64,000 nt of DNA, from positions 4,456,001 to 4,520,000 of the forward strand of contig NZ_JAHBRX010000001.1 of the NCBI RefSeq assembly GCF_018398335.1, in the 5' to 3' direction. The number at the start of each line of letters is the position of its first letter. Position 1 is the first letter of the stretch. The DNA comes from Chelatococcus sp. HY11. GTDB taxonomy: Bacteria > Pseudomonadota > Alphaproteobacteria > Rhizobiales > Beijerinckiaceae. A program made the translations under genes and the position numbers. This document shows, piece by piece, positions 1-8,194 of the stretch. Under the pieces are notes generated by a model that worked only from the letters and a program-made list of their open reading frames with translations, ran no database searches and was not told where the DNA came from.

Positions 1-365
1 AAGGCAATCGCTGCCACCTCCGGCAGTCCGAGATAGGCAAGGGCGAAGAAATTCAGGCCGGTCGAGAGGAGCAACAGTGTCGATCGCGCCGCCTGAAGCT
101 TGGGGGCCTTGGTCCGGAACACGCCGGGGCGCGTCCATGGATTCAATAGGGCCAGAACAAACACCACACTTCCGAAATAACGGACCCAGGCGGTTTGCAA
201 GGGATCGAAATACTGGTTCAGCCACTTGGCCGACGTGTCGATGCAAGCAAAGCCCAGGACCGACGTCAGACCAAGGCCGATCGCGACGAGCGTGTTTCCC
301 GTAACGGGCCCCGGTTTTGCCGGCGGCGGGGCTGATGGACCGTTGGGCTGGGCCGGCTCGGCCAT
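1..365 (-). CDS. EamA/DMT-family transporter, N-terminal part (cut by window edge)
   Basis: Reading the minus strand from an ATG at 365 gives an open frame running off the left edge. It has a Pro/Ala-rich cytoplasmic lead of about 22 residues, then hydrophobic segments containing FACIDTSAKWLN and PLQTAWVRYF, a pattern typical of the first EamA repeat of drug/metabolite transporters (10-TM inner-membrane exporters). Only about 121 residues are visible, so the substrate cannot be named. A GTG at 419 is an in-frame alternative start that would add 18 residues; neither start has a convincing ribosome binding site. The next gene (MarR) lies on the same strand upstream of it, with about 380 bp between. 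Confidence 0.75.
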   Translation of the reverse strand, partial: MAEPAQPNGPSAPPPAKPGPVTGNTLVAIGLGLTSVLGFACIDTSAKWLNQYFDPLQTAWVRYFGSVVFVLALLNPWTRPGVFRTKAPKLQAARSTLLLLSTGLNFFALAYLGLPEVAAIA

Positions 366-746
366 CGGGGTTTCAGGCTCTCCGTCATCTACAGGTTGTG
401 GCTTCAGGCGTGCGATCACGGCGTTGCGAACTCTCAAGACAAGGCCCGCAGCTATGATCGCGGCTCCTGAACGACGGAGCCTGCTACCCAGACCAGCGAA
501 GTGCCAATATGCCGTTACTGTAATCTATCGTTGGACTGTTCGCGACTTCCCGGGCTGCAGGGCTCGTCTGCGCAACACGCAGCCTCAACTTGGGCAATCC
601 CTTGAAGCAGACCCATTCCTGGCGAACCTGATCTGCCGTCTTGCTTCATCTTGGGTGTTCCCTGTGAGCTCCGGCTCACGGGAAATACTCCAGGTTTTTG
701 TTCTCACGCATTTTTTCGGATCGGTTTCGCTTCTCTCGAAAAAGCC
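366..746. other. Intergenic region between MarR gene and DMT transporter gene
   Basis: No convincing gene in either strand. It contains a strong hairpin at 660-681 (9-bp stem, TCCG loop) without an adjacent T-run, and on the minus strand just after the MarR stop a short GCC-TAG-GGC stem followed by five T residues, a weak candidate terminator. Promoter elements for the transporter gene should lie here but none is clear. Confidence 0.4.
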
Positions 747-1247
747 CTAGGCAGCGACGGGATCGTCCAGATCGGCGTCGTCATCCTCGTCGCCGGGCAG
801 CGATTTGTCGCTTGATCCCTTGTCGGCTAAGTTCTTAGCCATCTTTCGCAGCAGCTTGCGGGCGCGTTTGCGGTCCTTGCCGTCGAGGCCGTCGAGCAGT
901 TGTTCCTCGGTGTCGCGCCAGAGGGCGTCGATGGCCGCGACTTTTTCGAGGCCTTCCCGCGTCAGGCTGACGATGATGATGCGGGCGTCTCCCGGCTCCG
1001 TCCGCCGCTCGACAAGCCCTTGCGCTGCTAGACGCGCCACGGTTTTCGACGCTGTCGGCGGTTTGACGCGCAGCAGTTCCGCCAATTCCCCCATTGTCGC
1101 GGGCTCGCCGGAGGCCAGCGCCTGCAGGACCTGCTCCTGGCCGGGAAACAGCCCCATTGAAGAAAGCCGTTCGCCGATACGGCTGCGGTGGAGGCGCGCG
1201 GCATAGACGAGCGCCCAGCCTATGCTTTTGGCGACGGGATGCTTCAT
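747..1247 (-). CDS. MarR-family transcriptional regulator
   Basis: A 166-residue winged-helix regulator. The helical dimerisation segment with LFPGQEQVLQAL is followed by the DNA-binding helix (LAELLRVKPPTASKTVARL, about residues 55-75) and the basic wing ERRTEPGDARIIIVSLT, the classic MarR signature. The C-terminus is unusually acidic (EDDDADLDD). The ATG at 1247 was chosen because a GAGGAGAG Shine-Dalgarno lies about 8 bases upstream and the MarR domain starts directly after it; longer frames give non-family sequence. The gene is divergent from the creatininase gene, 218 bp away, so it may regulate that gene or itself. The ligand is unknown. Confidence 0.9.
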   Translation of the reverse strand: MKHPVAKSIGWALVYAARLHRSRIGERLSSMGLFPGQEQVLQALASGEPATMGELAELLRVKPPTASKTVARLAAQGLVERRTEPGDARIIIVSLTREGLEKVAAIDALWRDTEEQLLDGLDGKDRKRARKLLRKMAKNLADKGSSDKSLPGDEDDDADLDDPVAA

Positions 1248-1465
1248 GGGCCTGGTCTCTCCTCGGCGGGCGGAATCATCAGGTCGATCGGCATTGCCGC
1301 ATAAATATTGCCGTCGAAATAATGGGCGCCTTGTGATGACGTTGCAATGACAATCGGCCACCGGACCGCTCCGCTCCGGGCTGGCTGGGCCGCGATGAGA
1401 CCGCCAGTTCTTGAGTGTTATCGGAATGGCCGCTATTGCAGAGGTTCGAGCGAAAGGATCGCGCC

Positions 1466-2245
1466 ATGCTGCCATCTCCCTTCTGGGCGGATCTGACGAC
1501 CACGGATTTCGGCCGCGTGGCGATGGAAGACGTGACGCCCGTCCTGCCGGTGGCTGCGGTCGAGCAACATGGGCCGCATCTGCCGCTGGGTACCGATGCG
1601 ATGATCATGGAGGGTTATATCGCGCGGGTCGTCGCCGCCTTGCCGGCTGATCTCGCGGTCTCGTTCCTGCCGACGCAAACCGTCGGCCATTCGCCGGAGC
1701 ATCAGGCCTTCTCCGGCACGCTCACCTTGTCCGCCGAGGCCGCTATCGCGGCCTGGCGCGGGATCGGCGAGAGTGTCTACCGGGCGGGTTGCCGCAAGCT
1801 CGTCATCGTATCGTCCCACGGGGGCAATTCACCCGTCGTCGATATCGTGGCGCAGAGCCTGCGTGCGAATTGGGGGCTGACGGTCGTCACCGTGTCCTGG
1901 CAACGATTTGGCTATCCCGACGGGCTGTTCGATCCGGCCGAGATCCGCCACGGCATTCACGGTGGTGATATCGAGACGTCCCTGATGCTGGCTTTCCATC
2001 CCGACAAGGTGCGCATGGGCGAGGCCATGGCCTTCCCTTCGCTGACGGCGGACATGGAGCGAGACCACATCTGGCTGCGCCATCCACGGCCGGCTGGCTT
2101 TGCGTGGATGGCCCAAGATCTCAATTCAGCCGGTGTCGTCGGCGACGCAGCAGCCGCCACGGCCGCGAAAGGGGAGGTGGCGGCCGCCCATGGCGTCGCT
2201 GCCTTCATCGCGCTCTTGCGCGAGGTCAGGAATTTTTCGCTGTAG
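1466..2245 (+). CDS. Creatininase-family amidohydrolase
   Basis: A 259-residue protein of the creatinine amidohydrolase / FAPy-deformylase superfamily, which are metal-dependent cytosolic amidohydrolases acting on cyclic amides. Visible metal-binding motifs are EQHGPHLPLGTDA (about residues 35-47), SSHGGNSP (about 118-125) and HGGDIETS (about 167-174), in the family order and spacing. The ATG at 1466 follows an AAAGGATC ribosome binding site. The substrate is not evident: the family includes creatininase, riboflavin-pathway ArfB and mycofactocin MftE, and no such pathway genes are adjacent. The neighbouring divergent MarR regulator is a plausible controller (inference). Confidence 0.88.
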   Translation: MLPSPFWADLTTTDFGRVAMEDVTPVLPVAAVEQHGPHLPLGTDAMIMEGYIARVVAALPADLAVSFLPTQTVGHSPEHQAFSGTLTLSAEAAIAAWRGIGESVYRAGCRKLVIVSSHGGNSPVVDIVAQSLRANWGLTVVTVSWQRFGYPDGLFDPAEIRHGIHGGDIETSLMLAFHPDKVRMGEAMAFPSLTADMERDHIWLRHPRPAGFAWMAQDLNSAGVVGDAAAATAAKGEVAAAHGVAAFIALLREVRNFSL

Positions 2246-2265
2246 GCCGTATCGCCGTTGATGGT

Positions 2266-2323
2266 CCCACCCGACCTCGCTGCCGCGAGGCCGCCCTCCC
2301 CGGAGGGGAGGGATCAGCGCGGG
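2266..2323. repeat. Dispersed palindromic repeat, family A (copy 1)
   Basis: It begins CCCACCCGACCTCGCTG and contains two stems: CCTCGC/GCGAGG, then CCCTCCCC/GGGGAGGG. Near-identical copies lie at 63236-63298 and, inverted, at 63390-63441. It sits between the convergent stops of the creatininase and glucan-protein genes, where it could act as a bidirectional transcript end. Confidence 0.85.
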
Positions 2324-2359
2324 CTATCCTGGACGCTCGGTCAGCCGGTAGCGATCATA

Positions 2360-3949
2360 TCACTCGGCCTTCCAGGGGAAGATCCAGGTTTCGGTCAGCG
2401 CGCGACTGCCGGAGCGGAGGAACGCGCGGATGTCCACCTGCTGGCCGGGCTCCACCTCGATATCGATGGCGGCGCGCAGGCCACGCACCTTCGGATTGGG
2501 CACGAGATAGGTGCGCACCACACGCCCCGATGACAGGGAGGCGTCAATCTCCACGAGATTGGGGTCGCGCGCGAAGTAAGCCAGGTCATCGCCCGCGAAA
2601 TCGATGAGGAAGCGTCGGGTTCCCGGCTTCACCTCTTCCGGCGAGCCGGCGGCCTTCGGTTTCGTCTGGTAGGTGTTCAGGGCCCGGCCGCCGGGGTGGA
2701 GTTGGTCGGCGTTGCCGAGCGACGTGATGCGGTAGCGGTAGACGAGCGTCTGCCCCGGCTCGGCAGGCGCGCGCGGCACCCAGCTCGCGACGATGTTGTC
2801 GTTCGTTTCCTCATTGGTCGGGATCTCGACCAGTTCGACGTGACCCTCGCCCCAGTTGCCACGGGGCTCCACCCAGTAGCCGGGCCGCAGTTCATAGTGC
2901 AGGTCGAGATCCTGATAGTGCTCGAAGATCCGGTCGCGCTGCAGCAGGCCGAAGCCGCGCAGGTTGTTGTCCACGAAGGCCGACGTCGCCAGATCGCGCG
3001 GGTTGCGGAGTGGACGCCATATCCATTCGCCGGTGCCGGAGTGAATGAGCAGCCCGTCCGAATCATGCAGCTCGGGACGATACTCATCAAGGAAGCGGCG
3101 GTCGTTCTCGCCGACGTAATACATGGACGTCAGCGGCGCGATGCCGAGCTTGTTGATCGTCTTGCGCGGAAAGAGCGTCGCGGTGACGTCGACCACGGTT
3201 TCCTTCGAGGGATAGACGAGGAACTGGAAGGCGCCAGTGATTGAGGCGCTGTCGAGCAGCGCGTAGATCACCACACGGTCCGCCCCGGGCGCGGGGTTGT
3301 CGATCCAGAATTCACGGAAGAACGGGAATTCCTCCTCGCCCCCCGCGTTGATGGCAAGGCCGCGCGCGGACAGGCCGTAGCGCTGGTCGCGGCCGAGGAA
3401 GCGGAAATAGCTCGCGCCGAGAAAGGCGATGAGCTCGTCATGCACACGCGGATCGTTGAGGGGGTAGTGAAGCCGGAAGCCGGCAAAGCCTGTGTTGACC
3501 GGCAACGGCTTGTCGAACTTGTTGCGTCCGTAGTCGAAGAGCTGAGCCGAATAAGGAACTGGAGTCGGCACGCCCTCGCGAATGATGTTGACCGTCACCG
3601 GCCGCTTGAACAGGAAGCCGGGATGGAACATCTGCATGCGGAACTGTCCGCCGCCCTGCGCGAGCAGCGAACGCTCCGGGCGGAAGCGGATGTCGCGATA
3701 GCCATCATAATCCAGGCGAGAGAGCGGCTCCGGCAATGCGGGCGGATTGGGCTCGTAGGGCACGGCTCCGAGTTCGCGCGCCCGGCGCACGACATCGTCG
3801 TACACGAATTGAGGGGGCGTCTGCGGCGGTGCGCTGCCGGAAGGCTGGTCGGTGGAAGCGGGAGGCGTCTGGGCCAGCACCATGGCGGGGGAGAGCACGG
3901 CGGTAGCGGACATCAATTCGAGAAGGCGGCGGCGCGACAGTTTTTTCAT
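2360..3949 (-). CDS. Glucan biosynthesis protein, OpgD/OpgG (MdoG) family, Tat-exported
   Basis: A 529-residue periplasmic protein of the MdoG family that shapes osmoregulated periplasmic glucans; E. coli OpgD is reported to be a beta-1,2-glucanase. The N-terminus has a twin-arginine signal (SRRRLLELM followed by a hydrophobic stretch, cleavage near VLAQ). Family hallmarks are LGASYFRFLGRDQRYGLSAR, GIAPLTSMY, the PELHDSDGL stretch and RGFGLLQRDR near the middle, then the C-terminal Ig-like domain ending ETWIFPW. The ATG at 3949 is preferred over an in-frame TTG at 3958. Two further paralogues lie at 15065-18304. No opgH glucosyltransferase gene is present in the window. Confidence 0.92.
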   Translation of the reverse strand: MKKLSRRRLLELMSATAVLSPAMVLAQTPPASTDQPSGSAPPQTPPQFVYDDVVRRARELGAVPYEPNPPALPEPLSRLDYDGYRDIRFRPERSLLAQGGGQFRMQMFHPGFLFKRPVTVNIIREGVPTPVPYSAQLFDYGRNKFDKPLPVNTGFAGFRLHYPLNDPRVHDELIAFLGASYFRFLGRDQRYGLSARGLAINAGGEEEFPFFREFWIDNPAPGADRVVIYALLDSASITGAFQFLVYPSKETVVDVTATLFPRKTINKLGIAPLTSMYYVGENDRRFLDEYRPELHDSDGLLIHSGTGEWIWRPLRNPRDLATSAFVDNNLRGFGLLQRDRIFEHYQDLDLHYELRPGYWVEPRGNWGEGHVELVEIPTNEETNDNIVASWVPRAPAEPGQTLVYRYRITSLGNADQLHPGGRALNTYQTKPKAAGSPEEVKPGTRRFLIDFAGDDLAYFARDPNLVEIDASLSSGRVVRTYLVPNPKVRGLRAAIDIEVEPGQQVDIRAFLRSGSRALTETWIFPWKAE

Positions 3950-4239
3950 AAGGCCCAAACGTTAGAGGCATCCGTTTCGATGATCGCACATCTAATAACA
4001 ATCAGAGGCGCATTCCATCAGATTTCGCGGGATAGTGAACGCCGCTTGAGGCGGTGATGGGGCAGGCGTCCCCGAACGAAAATTTTTCCGTTTTTTCTCA
4101 TTCTCCCCTTGAGGTTAGGGGCGAACCACTCTATGTACCGCTCTGCCCTATTTCGCACGTGCCTGTGGCCGTGTGCCAGTCGGTGAGCATCCGGACAAGA
4201 GGCCGGACCGCTGCCCGGAATGTGGGACCCTCGGGTCTT
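3950..4239. other. Divergent intergenic region upstream of glucan-protein gene
   Basis: About 290 bp without a supported gene. It contains AT-rich tracts around 3990-4010 and 4078-4100 that probably hold promoters for the minus-strand glucan gene and the plus-strand decarboxylase leader. Short open frames here have neither a ribosome binding site nor family-like sequence. Confidence 0.4.
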
Positions 4240-4540
4240 CGTTCCGAACACTTGATTGGCAGCCGGAGGCGAAACCGGCGCACCCCGTTCTCAAGCGGGG
4301 GACGCGGCTTAAAGCAACGACGGAACGGGCTTTTTTGGTCTCTGCCGGCTTTCCACAGGCCGGCCCGGGCTACCGAAGAGGCTTGTCCTTCATTGCCGGG
4401 CGTGCGGAGGGAATTTTCCCATCCAATCCAAGGCAGCACGGTCGGTTAACAGCCGTCACCGTCGTCGCGTCTCCACAGCGCGTCGGCGTGGATAGCTGTA
4501 TCCGCATCATGCCGGGCGCGCGACGCGCCCCTTGTGATTT
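4240..4540 (+). ncRNA. Structured leader of the ornithine decarboxylase gene (speF-motif candidate)
   Basis: The 300 bases upstream of the decarboxylase start hold consecutive hairpins: CCGG stem 4263-4278, CCCCG/CGGGG stem 4283-4300 and GCCGGC stem 4344-4364. In addition, CCCGTTC at 4284-4290 can pair with GAACGGG at 4323-4329, which is followed by CTTTTTT (4330-4336). That pairing competes with the 4283-4300 hairpin, the layout of a transcription attenuator. A conserved speF RNA motif is known upstream of alphaproteobacterial ornithine decarboxylase genes, and the position fits. Assignment to that Rfam family is from location and structure, not an alignment; the ends are approximate. Confidence 0.5.
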
Positions 4541-4554
4541 TTTGGGAGAGTGCC

Positions 4555-5685
4555 ATGACAGATCGCATTCGCGAATTCCTGCGCAACCGACGCGAAGACG
4601 GCCCCTGCCTGGTCGTCGATCTCGATGTGGTGCGCGACAACTACATGGCCTTTGCCAGGTCGCTGCCTGACAGCCGCGTGTTCTACGCGGTGAAGGCCAA
4701 CCCGTCCCCGGAAGTGCTCTCGCTGCTTGCCTCGCTCGGCTCGTCCTTCGACACGGCTTCGGTCGTCGAGATCGAGATGGCTATGGCCGCCGGCGCGACG
4801 CCCGACCGCATCTCCTTCGGCAACACCATCAAGAAGGAGCGTGACGTCGCGCGCGCCTTCGCGCTCGGCGTTCGTCTCTTCGCCGTGGATTGCGAGGCCG
4901 AGGTCGAGAAGATCGCGCGTGCCGCCCCGGGTTCGAAGGTGTTCTGCCGCATCCTCTGCGACGGTGCCGGCGCCGAATGGCCGTTGTCCCGCAAGTTCGG
5001 CTGCGAGCCCTCGCTCGCGGTGGAGGTGCTGGAGCACGCCCATCGTCTCGGCCTCGAGGCTTACGGTGTGTCCTTCCATGTCGGCTCCCAGCAGGGCAAT
5101 CCGCATGCCTGGGACCAGGCGCTCGCCTCGGCGGCGGGTGTGTTCCGTGCTTGCGCCGAGCGTGGCATCCATCTGTCGATGGTCAATCTCGGCGGTGGTT
5201 TCCCGACTAAGTATCTCCGCGACGTTCCCGCGGTCGAGACCTATGGTTCGTCGATCTTCGAGGGCCTGATGCGCCATTTCGGCAATGCCATTCCCGAGAC
5301 GATCATCGAGCCCGGCCGCGGCATGGTCGGCAACGCCGGCATCATCGAGGCGGAAGTGGTTCTGGTCTCGACGAAGAGCGCGGAAGAAGAGGTTCGCTGG
5401 GTCTACCTCGACATCGGCAAGTTCGGTGGCCTGGCGGAGACCATGGACGAGGCGATCCGCTATCCCATCCGCACGCCGCGCGATGGCGACGAGACCAGCG
5501 ACTGCATCATCGCGGGCCCGACCTGCGATTCGGCGGACGTGCTCTATGAGCGCACGCCCTATGCGCTGCCGGTCAGTCTCGCCATCGGCGACAAGGTGCT
5601 GATCGAAGGTACGGGTGCCTACACCACGACCTATTCGGCGGTTGCCTTCAACGGTTTTCCGCCATTGCGATCGTACCATATCTGA
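4555..5685 (+). CDS. Ornithine decarboxylase, group IV (alanine-racemase-fold PLP enzyme)
   Basis: A 376-residue PLP-dependent decarboxylase converting ornithine (possibly also lysine) to putrescine. PLP lysine is K47 in FYAVKANPSPE; HVGSQ, the glycine-rich NLGGGFPTKY loop and IEPGRGMVGNAG phosphate-binding motif follow; the catalytic cysteine of the partner subunit is C324 in GPTCDSADVL. Length and motif order match the eukaryotic-like, dimeric family found in Rhizobiales. The ATG at 4555 has GGGAGAG seven bases upstream. A GNAT gene and homospermidine synthase follow on the same strand, so putrescine made here probably feeds homospermidine. A structured leader precedes the gene. Ornithine versus lysine preference cannot be read from sequence by eye. 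Confidence 0.93.
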   Translation: MTDRIREFLRNRREDGPCLVVDLDVVRDNYMAFARSLPDSRVFYAVKANPSPEVLSLLASLGSSFDTASVVEIEMAMAAGATPDRISFGNTIKKERDVARAFALGVRLFAVDCEAEVEKIARAAPGSKVFCRILCDGAGAEWPLSRKFGCEPSLAVEVLEHAHRLGLEAYGVSFHVGSQQGNPHAWDQALASAAGVFRACAERGIHLSMVNLGGGFPTKYLRDVPAVETYGSSIFEGLMRHFGNAIPETIIEPGRGMVGNAGIIEAEVVLVSTKSAEEEVRWVYLDIGKFGGLAETMDEAIRYPIRTPRDGDETSDCIIAGPTCDSADVLYERTPYALPVSLAIGDKVLIEGTGAYTTTYSAVAFNGFPPLRSYHI

Positions 5686-5696
5686 GAATGCCTCAG

Positions 5697-5722
5697 GCAT
5701 GGCCGGCGTTGTCCGGCCATGC
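5697..5722. repeat. Palindrome after the decarboxylase gene
   Basis: GCATGGCCGG and CCGGCCATGC form a perfect 10-bp stem around CGTTGT, starting 11 bases after the decarboxylase stop. It resembles the ATGGCCGGG palindromes at 9130, 36225 and 52962. It may stabilise or end the transcript; no T-run follows. Confidence 0.7.
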
Positions 5723-5824
5723 GCTGGGCGTCCAGGACGCAGCGGGCCGGATATTGGCGCTGCTTGCCGCCGGCTGGGTCCGGCGGCCTGATTTCCACGA
5801 CGATGAACAAGAACGACGGGCGCT

Positions 5825-5843
5825 GGTCTGATGTCATCAGACC
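5825..5843. promoter_or_regulatory. Palindrome upstream of the GNAT gene
   Basis: GGTCTGAT-GTC-ATCAGACC is an 8-bp perfect inverted repeat, 100 bases before the acetyltransferase start. It could be an operator or simply a hairpin in the transcript; nothing else indicates which. Confidence 0.35.
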
Positions 5844-5942
5844 GCAGTCGGCCCGCGGCATCCTGTCGGCCGGCATCCGGTCGGCTCAGCGGATGTCGCG
5901 GGCTGATTGAGCCCACACGGCGTGTGCGAAGGAGCCACGACC

Positions 5943-6482
5943 ATGATCATGATCCGCGATGAAATCGCCGCTGATATTTCCGCGCGCGAGGTTCTGCTTG
6001 ACAAGGCCTTTGGCCCCGGCCGCTTCATGAAGACCTGCGAGCGCTTGCGGGAAGGTCGCCTGCCGGCCGAAGGTCTGGCGCTCAGCGCCGTCGATGAGGA
6101 TGGCGCGCTCGTCGGCACATTGCGCTTGTGGTCCATCACCACGACCTCCGGCCATGACGCGCTGCTGCTGGGGCCGCTCGCGGTTTCGGCCGAGCGGCAG
6201 GGCAGCGGCCTTGGCTCCGCGCTCATGCGTGACGCGCTCATGCGCGCCGCGGCGTTCGGCCATGGTGCCGTGCTCCTCGTGGGCGATGAGCCCTACTACC
6301 GGCGATTTGCCTTCGCCTCCGCGCGCACGGCCACCCTCAGCTTGCCGGGGCCCTACGAGCGGGAGCGCTTCCTGGCTTGCGAGCTCAGGGCCGGCGCCCT
6401 GGACGGCGCGAGTGGTCTGGTCCTTGCTTCAGGAAGGCAGATCGTGCTGCCTGTCGAATTTGAGGTTGCGCGGGCCGCGTAA
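5943..6482 (+). CDS. GNAT-family N-acetyltransferase
   Basis: A 179-residue acetyl-CoA-dependent N-acetyltransferase. The core motif A is LLLGPLAVSAERQGSGLGSA (about residues 76-95), with the acetyl-CoA pyrophosphate loop QGSGLG, followed by the beta-5 strand AVLLVGDEPYYRRFAF typical of the YhbS-like subgroup. The ATG at 5943 follows AAGGAG by about nine bases; an in-frame ATG two codons later is also possible. It lies between ornithine decarboxylase and homospermidine synthase on the same strand, an arrangement I recall from other Rhizobiales, so it may act on a polyamine or on a protein linked to that pathway. Substrate unproven. Confidence 0.88.
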   Translation: MIMIRDEIAADISAREVLLDKAFGPGRFMKTCERLREGRLPAEGLALSAVDEDGALVGTLRLWSITTTSGHDALLLGPLAVSAERQGSGLGSALMRDALMRAAAFGHGAVLLVGDEPYYRRFAFASARTATLSLPGPYERERFLACELRAGALDGASGLVLASGRQIVLPVEFEVARAA

Positions 6483-6490
6483 TCTCTATG

Positions 6491-6515
6491 AGTGTGACTT
6501 CATAAGTGTGACTTC
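6491..6515 (+). promoter_or_regulatory. Perfect 11-bp tandem repeat upstream of homospermidine synthase
   Basis: AGTGTGACTTC occurs at 6491-6501 and again at 6505-6515, a 14-bp period. It lies 77 bp before the homospermidine synthase start. Two direct copies at near-helical spacing suggest a possible protein-binding site. Confidence 0.4.
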
Positions 6516-6591
6516 GCGCTACCCAACCGGAGGATCTGGACTCACATCCGTCCACCCCTTGTAACGGCCTCAACGGCCGAGGAGAAAAAGA

Positions 6592-8025
6592 ATGACAGAC
6601 TGGCCTGTTCACGCCCGTTTCGACGGCCCTATCGTGCTGGTGGGCTTTGGCTCCATCGGTCGGGGTGTCCTGCCGCTGCTCGAGCGGCATATCGCGCATG
6701 ACAAGGCCAAGTTCACCATCATCGCGCCGGAGGGGGACATCCGTGGGATCGCGAAGGAGCGGGGCCTGCGCTTCATCGCGCTGGGTCTCACGCCGGATAA
6801 CTTCCGTGAGATCCTGACGCCGTTGCTCACGCAAGGCCCGGGCCGCGGGATGATCGTGAACCTGTCCGTCGATGTCTCCTCGGTCGCCATGATGGACTTC
6901 GCCCGGGATGTCGATGCCTTCTATATCGATACCGTGGTGGAGCCCTGGGCCGGTTTCTACGCCGATCCTAAAGCCACTGTGGCGGAGCGCTCGAACTATG
7001 CCTTGCGGGAGAGCCTGCTCGCGCTGCGCGGCCGCCGGCCCGGTGGCGTGACGGCCGTCAATTGCTGCGGGGCCAACCCGGGCATGGTCTCCTGGCTGGT
7101 CAAGCAGGCTCTGGTCAACGTGGCCGCCGATCTCGGCATCGAGGCCGGTGAGCCGGTGAGCCGTGAGGACTGGGCGCGCCTCATGCAGCGCGTGGGCGTC
7201 AAGGGCATCCATGTCGCGGAGCGTGACACGCAGCGCGCCAAGACGGCACGCCCGCGCGGGATCTTCGTCAATACGTGGTCCGTCGAGGGTTTCGTCGGTG
7301 AGGGGCTCCAGCCGGCCGAGCTCGGCTGGGGAACCCATGAGAAGGCACTTCCGCCGGAAGGGCGCCAGCACGAGGCCGGCTGTGGCGCGGCGATCTATCT
7401 GATGCGGCCGGGCGCCGGGACGCGGGTCCGTTCCTGGACGCCAACGCCCCAGGCTCAGCACGGCTTCCTGATCACGCATAATGAGGCGATCTCGATCTCG
7501 GACTATTTCACGGTTCGTGATGGGGACAAGATCAGCTATCGCCCGACCTGCCACTATGCCTACCACCCCTGCGACGACGCGGTTCTGTCACTGGATGAGA
7601 TGGCCGGCGCGCAGTGGCAGCCGCAGCCGGAATGGCGCATCCTCGAGGAGAATGAGATCCTCGATGGCATCGACGAGCTCGGGGTGCTGCTCTACGGCCA
7701 TAGCAAGAACGCCTATTGGTACGGCTCCCAGCTCTCCGTTGAGGAAGCGCGGACGCTCGCGCCTTACCAGAACGCCACAGGCCTGCAGGTGACCTCCGCG
7801 GTGCTGGCCGGCATTGTCTGGATGCTGGAGAACCCGGATCGCGGCATCGTCGAGGCGGACGAGATGGACTATCGCCGGTGCCTCGAGGTGCAGCGTCCTT
7901 ACCTCGGCCCGGTCATCGGCGCCTATACCGACTGGACACCGCTCAAGGATCGCGGTGTCCTGTTTCCGGAGGATCTCGATAACGACGATCCCTGGCAGTT
8001 CAAGAACGTTATTGTGCGCGGATAA
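6592..8025 (+). CDS. hss: Homospermidine synthase
   Basis: A 477-residue NAD-dependent enzyme making homospermidine from two putrescines (EC 2.5.1.44), in the saccharopine-dehydrogenase-like fold. The N-terminal nucleotide loop is IVLVGFGSIGRGVLPL (about residues 14-29); further family features are DVDAFYIDTVVEPWAGFY, NCCGANPGMVSWLVK and the GWGTHEKALP stretch. Full family length. Start at 6592 has GGAGAAAAAG before it. Homospermidine is the dominant long polyamine in many Hyphomicrobiales, consistent with the upstream decarboxylase gene supplying putrescine. The gap from the GNAT gene is 109 bp and carries an 11-bp direct repeat, so it may have its own promoter. Confidence 0.95.
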   Translation: MTDWPVHARFDGPIVLVGFGSIGRGVLPLLERHIAHDKAKFTIIAPEGDIRGIAKERGLRFIALGLTPDNFREILTPLLTQGPGRGMIVNLSVDVSSVAMMDFARDVDAFYIDTVVEPWAGFYADPKATVAERSNYALRESLLALRGRRPGGVTAVNCCGANPGMVSWLVKQALVNVAADLGIEAGEPVSREDWARLMQRVGVKGIHVAERDTQRAKTARPRGIFVNTWSVEGFVGEGLQPAELGWGTHEKALPPEGRQHEAGCGAAIYLMRPGAGTRVRSWTPTPQAQHGFLITHNEAISISDYFTVRDGDKISYRPTCHYAYHPCDDAVLSLDEMAGAQWQPQPEWRILEENEILDGIDELGVLLYGHSKNAYWYGSQLSVEEARTLAPYQNATGLQVTSAVLAGIVWMLENPDRGIVEADEMDYRRCLEVQRPYLGPVIGAYTDWTPLKDRGVLFPEDLDNDDPWQFKNVIVRG

Positions 8026-8194
8026 ATCCAGCGCATAGTGACAGCGTGAATTGTCGCTTTGCCGGAAATGGCGGGTTTTCCCTTGGACAATCCGCAACTT
8101 TTCCCCGCCATCCTGATGGCGCGAACAGGGCAGGGTGGAACGGCGTACAGGGATTCTCCAGCCGCTCCATCGCCCACAGGGACTGAGTAGACCG

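Noticed and set aside
4173..4670. A plus-strand frame through the decarboxylase leader
   Set aside because: It crosses the structured leader and overlaps the decarboxylase start in another frame; no ribosome binding site and no ornithine-sensing peptide features.
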